Assembly (NCBI GenBank): GCA_047616325.1
Contig: JBLHGN010000146.1
Coordinates: 1 to 8,849, forward strand
DNA length: 8,849 nucleotides
Source of the DNA: JBLHGN01 sp047616325
Lineage (GTDB): Bacteria > Pseudomonadota > Gammaproteobacteria > Pseudomonadales > Cellvibrionaceae
Direction: 5' to 3'
Below, piece by piece: positions 6,109 to 8,849 of the stretch. The translations under genes were made by a program, and so were the position numbers. The number at the start of each line of letters is the position of its first letter. The stretch's first letter is position 1. Under the pieces are notes generated by a model. The model saw nothing but the letters and a program-made list of their open reading frames with translations. It made no database searches and was not told where the DNA came from.

Positions 6109-6975
6109 TTAGCGCAACAATAACAGCGGTCGGCTGGTAATCGCCAGCATCTTGGCCGTAAAGCTTCCCAAGAGAAAATCCCTTATACGGCTGTGGCTGA
6201 AGGCCCCCATAAGCATAAGATCGATATCGTTTTCAATTTGGTAACGAGCAAGTGCTTCTTCTATTTTGCCGTCCACTTGCGCCGTAACACAGGCCATTCC
6301 CGACGCTTCCAATTCGCCGCGAGCTTCGTCAAGCAGTGCTTCGCCCTCGCATCCCGCGTGTACTATGTGACAGGGGGTATCTTTAAACATCGAGCTGGCG
6401 GTCATCAACGCTAGGGCTTTTTTACATGCTGCGCCTCCATCATAGGCAAGCATAATTCTTTTGGGTTCGGTAAACGCCTTATTTACTACCAATATAGGTT
6501 TGTGCAGAGAGCGAATAACCGTCTCGAGTTTGCGACCAATGCCCTCATGCTGCTGTTGATGGCTCTCCCCGCGAACGCCCAAAACCAGTACGCGTGTTTT
6601 TTGCTCCAGGTCGATAAGGGATTCCACTAGACTGCCATGGCGCTGGCACACTTCCGGTGCAGCTACGCCATCAAGTTTGACACGCTGCTTAGCAGCGGCA
6701 AGCATAAGCTGCCCTTTCTCTATCAACAATCGGCTACGGCTTTGCTCCAGCTCAGTGAGTTCCTTGAGCAATTCGTCGCGGCTGCCAAGACCAATGGCGC
6801 CGGAGTAGTCGGCAATGTCGGGGGTGTGTTGATGTTCAATGCTGTGTAACAGCGTTAAAGGTGCCTTTACTTTTAATGCGATCCAACTGGAATAGTCACA
6901 CACAGCCTCACTCACTGATGAGCCGTCTATGCACGCCAGTACCAGTTGCTCGCTTGCGATGTTTTCTGTGTTCAT
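6109..6975 (-). CDS. Universal stress protein, tandem UspA domains
   Basis: This is a cytoplasmic stress-associated protein with two UspA folds in one chain, 288 residues. Domain 1 (about 9-165) starts with LVLACIDGSS, whose Asp17 is the conserved nucleotide-contacting position, and has LGVRGES followed ten residues on by GRK, a variant of the G-x2-G-x9-G-S/T ATP-binding loop. Domain 2 (about 171-288) has IMLAYDGG with Asp179, and GAFSHSRIRDFLLGSFTAKM, a nearly canonical loop (G257, S260, G270, S271), ending RPLLLLR. Domain 2 is therefore the better candidate for binding ATP. I choose ATG 6973-6975 over the TTG one codon earlier because GGGAGG lies six bases before it. That ATG overlaps the sulP stop, so translation is likely coupled. 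The pairing suggests a role in sensing or tuning the transporter, which is inference. Confidence 0.93.
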   Translation of the reverse strand: MNTENIASEQLVLACIDGSSVSEAVCDYSSWIALKVKAPLTLLHSIEHQHTPDIADYSGAIGLGSRDELLKELTELEQSRSRLLIEKGQLMLAAAKQRVKLDGVAAPEVCQRHGSLVESLIDLEQKTRVLVLGVRGESHQQQHEGIGRKLETVIRSLHKPILVVNKAFTEPKRIMLAYDGGAACKKALALMTASSMFKDTPCHIVHAGCEGEALLDEARGELEASGMACVTAQVDGKIEEALARYQIENDIDLMLMGAFSHSRIRDFLLGSFTAKMLAITSRPLLLLR

Positions 6976-8483
6976 CAATGGCCTCCCAAAACTTTTTCTA
7001 GTTCTTCCGGTTTGTCGTGCACACCGAAGCGGTCAACAATAGTTTCGCTGGCCTGATTGAGGCCAACGACCTTAACATCCGAACCTTCTCGGCGAAATTT
7101 CACAACAGCCATATCGAGCGCATGAACGGCCGACACATCCCAAAAATGGGCGCGGTTTAAGTCTATCACTACATGAGCCACGGCTTCTTTAAAATCGAAC
7201 ATTTTTAAAAACCTGTCGGCCGAATTGAAAAATATCTGGCCGTGAAAATGGTATGTACGGGTGTCGCTTGACTCATCGAGCTCTGAGTCCATGTACATAA
7301 AGTGACTGATTTTGTTGGCAAAAAATAGCGCCGCTAAAAGTACGCCAACAAAAACACCATAAGCCAAATTATGGGTCCACACCACCACAACCACGGTACT
7401 CACCATGACAACGTTGGTGGATAGCGGGTATTTTTTTAAATTCTTAATTGAGCGCCAGTCAAAGGTGCCTATGGACACCATTATCATCACGGCAACAAGG
7501 GCGGCCATGGGTATTTTGGCTACCCAATCATTGAGAAAAACCACCAATACCAACAATACACTACCCGCAACAAAGGTTGACAAGCGTCCACGCCCACCTG
7601 ACTTTACGTTGATCACAGACTGACCGATCATTGCACAACCCGCCATTCCACCAAGAAGACCTGAGCCGATATTGGCGAGGCCCTGGCCCTTACATTCACG
7701 GTTTTTGTCGCTGGGGGTATCAGTGAGATCATCCACAATGGTGGCGGTCATCAAAGATTCCAGTAAACCCACCACCGCTAGTGCGGCGGAATAGGGCAGG
7801 ATGATGGAAAGTGTATGGAAATTAAAGGGCACCTCCGGCCATAAGAATATTGGAAGAGTGTCAGGCAAATCCCCCATGTCCCCTACAGTACGAATATCCA
7901 GACCCAAGGACATCGATAAACCAGTAATCACCAATATGCATACAAGAGGTGAGGGTATTGATTTACCGATGACCGGCAAATAGGGAAACAGATAGATGAC
8001 AGCCAAACCCGCGGCGGTCATTGCATATACGTGCCAGGTTACATTGGTGAGTTCGGGTAATTGCGCCATAAAAATAAGAATTGCCAGCGCATTAACAAAT
8101 CCTGTCACCACCGAACGCGACACAAAACTCATCAAACTTCCCAGCTTTAAATAGCCCATAATTATCTGCAGTACCCCCGTTAATACGGTGGCGGCTAGCA
8201 GATATTGCAAGCCGTGGTCTTTTACCAGTGTCACCATCAATAGTGCCATAGCACCAGTGGCCGCTGAAATCATGCCTGGGCGCCCACCAACAATTGACAT
8301 AACCACCGCAATACAAAACGAAGCGTATAAGCCGACCTTTGGGTCTACCCCCGCAATAATCGAAAATGCAATAGCTTCTGGTATCAGCGCTAAGGCTACA
8401 ACTAGTCCAGCGAGTACATCGCCGCGTATATTACCCAGCCAATCCTTTTGGGTAGAGTGAAACAGGGTTGGTCTAAAAGCCAT
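6975..8483 (-). CDS. SulP-family inorganic anion transporter with STAS domain
   Basis: This is an inner-membrane secondary transporter of the SulP/SLC26 family. Family members move sulfate, bicarbonate (BicA, Na+-dependent) or dicarboxylates, and the substrate cannot be fixed from this sequence alone. The 502-residue product has an N-terminal transport domain (about 15-395) and a C-terminal cytoplasmic STAS domain (about 408-495). The SulP signature is present: ALIPEAIAFSIIAGVDPKVG then LYASF, leading to GGRPGMISAATGAMA. Later come GLLESLMTATIVDD (around 240-252) and GGMAGCAMIGQSVINVKSGG (around 278-297), both family-typical. The STAS part contains WDVSAVHALDMAVVKFR, the conserved D-x-S region. 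ATG 8481-8483 follows AAAGG by six bases. It is the first gene of a two-gene operon with usp, overlapping by one base. It is intact and matches the family's usual length (about 500-560). Confidence 0.95.
   Translation of the reverse strand: MAFRPTLFHSTQKDWLGNIRGDVLAGLVVALALIPEAIAFSIIAGVDPKVGLYASFCIAVVMSIVGGRPGMISAATGAMALLMVTLVKDHGLQYLLAATVLTGVLQIIMGYLKLGSLMSFVSRSVVTGFVNALAILIFMAQLPELTNVTWHVYAMTAAGLAVIYLFPYLPVIGKSIPSPLVCILVITGLSMSLGLDIRTVGDMGDLPDTLPIFLWPEVPFNFHTLSIILPYSAALAVVGLLESLMTATIVDDLTDTPSDKNRECKGQGLANIGSGLLGGMAGCAMIGQSVINVKSGGRGRLSTFVAGSVLLVLVVFLNDWVAKIPMAALVAVMIMVSIGTFDWRSIKNLKKYPLSTNVVMVSTVVVVVWTHNLAYGVFVGVLLAALFFANKISHFMYMDSELDESSDTRTYHFHGQIFFNSADRFLKMFDFKEAVAHVVIDLNRAHFWDVSAVHALDMAVVKFRREGSDVKVVGLNQASETIVDRFGVHDKPEELEKVLGGH
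6982..6987 (-). promoter_or_regulatory. Strong ribosome binding site for usp inside the end of sulP
   Basis: GGGAGG on the minus strand sits six bases before ATG 6975-6973, within the last codons of sulP. The sulP TGA and the usp ATG share one base (TGATG). This decides the usp start and implies translational coupling by terminating ribosomes. Confidence 0.7.
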
Positions 8484-8572
8484 GGTGAACCTTTTGTGTT
8501 TAATGCACCTTGTACAACGCGTTCCCTGGGCTATACGCTAAAAAGTATGTGTATTAACGATTGCAAACCGCT

Positions 8573-8592
8573 GTAGTACTAATAGTAGTACT
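8573..8592. repeat. Paired GTAGTACT repeat upstream of sulP, possible operator
   Basis: GTAGTACT occurs at 8573-8580 and again at 8585-8592, twelve bases apart, close to one helical turn. Each contains the palindrome AGTACT. It lies about 90-110 bases before the sulP start, next to a poor promoter candidate on the minus strand (TTGCAA at 8566-8561, 17 bases, then TTTTAG). Tandem half-sites on one face of the helix suggest a regulator site, but no regulator gene is in view. Confidence 0.3.
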
Positions 8593-8849
8593 CGGGGACT
8601 TCGCAATTGAAACCAGAAGCGGATGTGGCTTGGGGTACAAAGTAATTGGGCCTGCTTCACCAACTAAGGGGTGCTAACAAGCGCTTTGGGATATGGATAA
8701 CGTAAACGACTACCTTTAAAAGGGTTGGTGATTCTACCCGAGCTTCAGTGAGCTTACCAGCCTAGCTGGCGCCCATCTCGCTAAAGCAATGCCGCTTTTA
8801 GGTGCTTTACCCAAGTTGCTCGTCAAGCATCACCCGATCTCGGCGTGCT
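8593..8849. other. Right-edge region with a possible partial ORF
   Basis: No identified gene lies here. A plus-strand frame is open from 8732 (after TGA 8729-8731) to the window end. It reads FYPSFSELTSLAGAHLAKAM then PLLGALPKLLVKHHPIS, which has natural composition, with an internal ATG at 8789-8791 and no clear ribosome binding site. It might be the beginning of, or a piece of, a gene beyond the edge. A short hairpin, CCAGC (8757-8761) / GCTGG (8765-8769), lies inside it. Confidence 0.3.

Noticed and set aside
8673..8684. GCTAACAAGCGC, resembling one end of an integron attC site
   Set aside because: No complementary partner (GTTRRRY-type) is found within the usual distance, so there is no attC structure.

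Overview
The window looks like a chromosomal stretch from a gammaproteobacterium, probably marine. This rests on the family resemblance of the intact genes (NhaA, SulP, tandem UspA), the moderate G+C and the type of mobile-element remnants. It is a judgement by eye, not a database result. The left third is a graveyard of broken accessory genes. The right half carries three intact ion-transport and stress genes.

Positions 1-1300 (minus strand) hold, in transcription order, the tail of a small broken ORF, a D12-class (Dam-like) adenine methyltransferase with one frameshift in a five-base G run, and a decayed IS66-type transposase that runs off the left edge. Positions 1300-3002 (plus strand) hold an unrecognised gene broken by one frameshift, the C-terminal part of a LysR-type regulator with an internal stop, an unassigned open stretch, and a periplasmic-binding-protein-like gene broken in a seven-base T run. 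Several of these can be read through after undoing one lesion. They are therefore either recent pseudogenes or sequencing errors at homopolymers.

Positions 3089-3745 encode an apparently intact lipoprotein that probably starts at TTG. It is followed by a compact cluster of nested inverted repeats (about 3744-3910), an open frame of unclear status ending at 4187, and about 660 bases of AT-rich DNA with no convincing gene.

Positions 4852-8483 are the functional core. nhaA (Na+/H+ antiporter, plus strand) converges on a two-gene minus-strand operon of a SulP-family anion transporter with a STAS domain and a tandem-domain universal stress protein. The operon genes overlap as TGATG, with a strong ribosome binding site inside the end of the transporter gene. 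A plausible but unproven link is that NhaA helps maintain the sodium gradient while the SulP protein imports an anion (bicarbonate or sulfate), with the Usp acting as a partner or regulator. The last 365 bases hold the upstream region of this operon, with a paired GTAGTACT repeat, and a short open frame running off the right edge. I see no CRISPR array, tRNA, rRNA or clearly new defence system.
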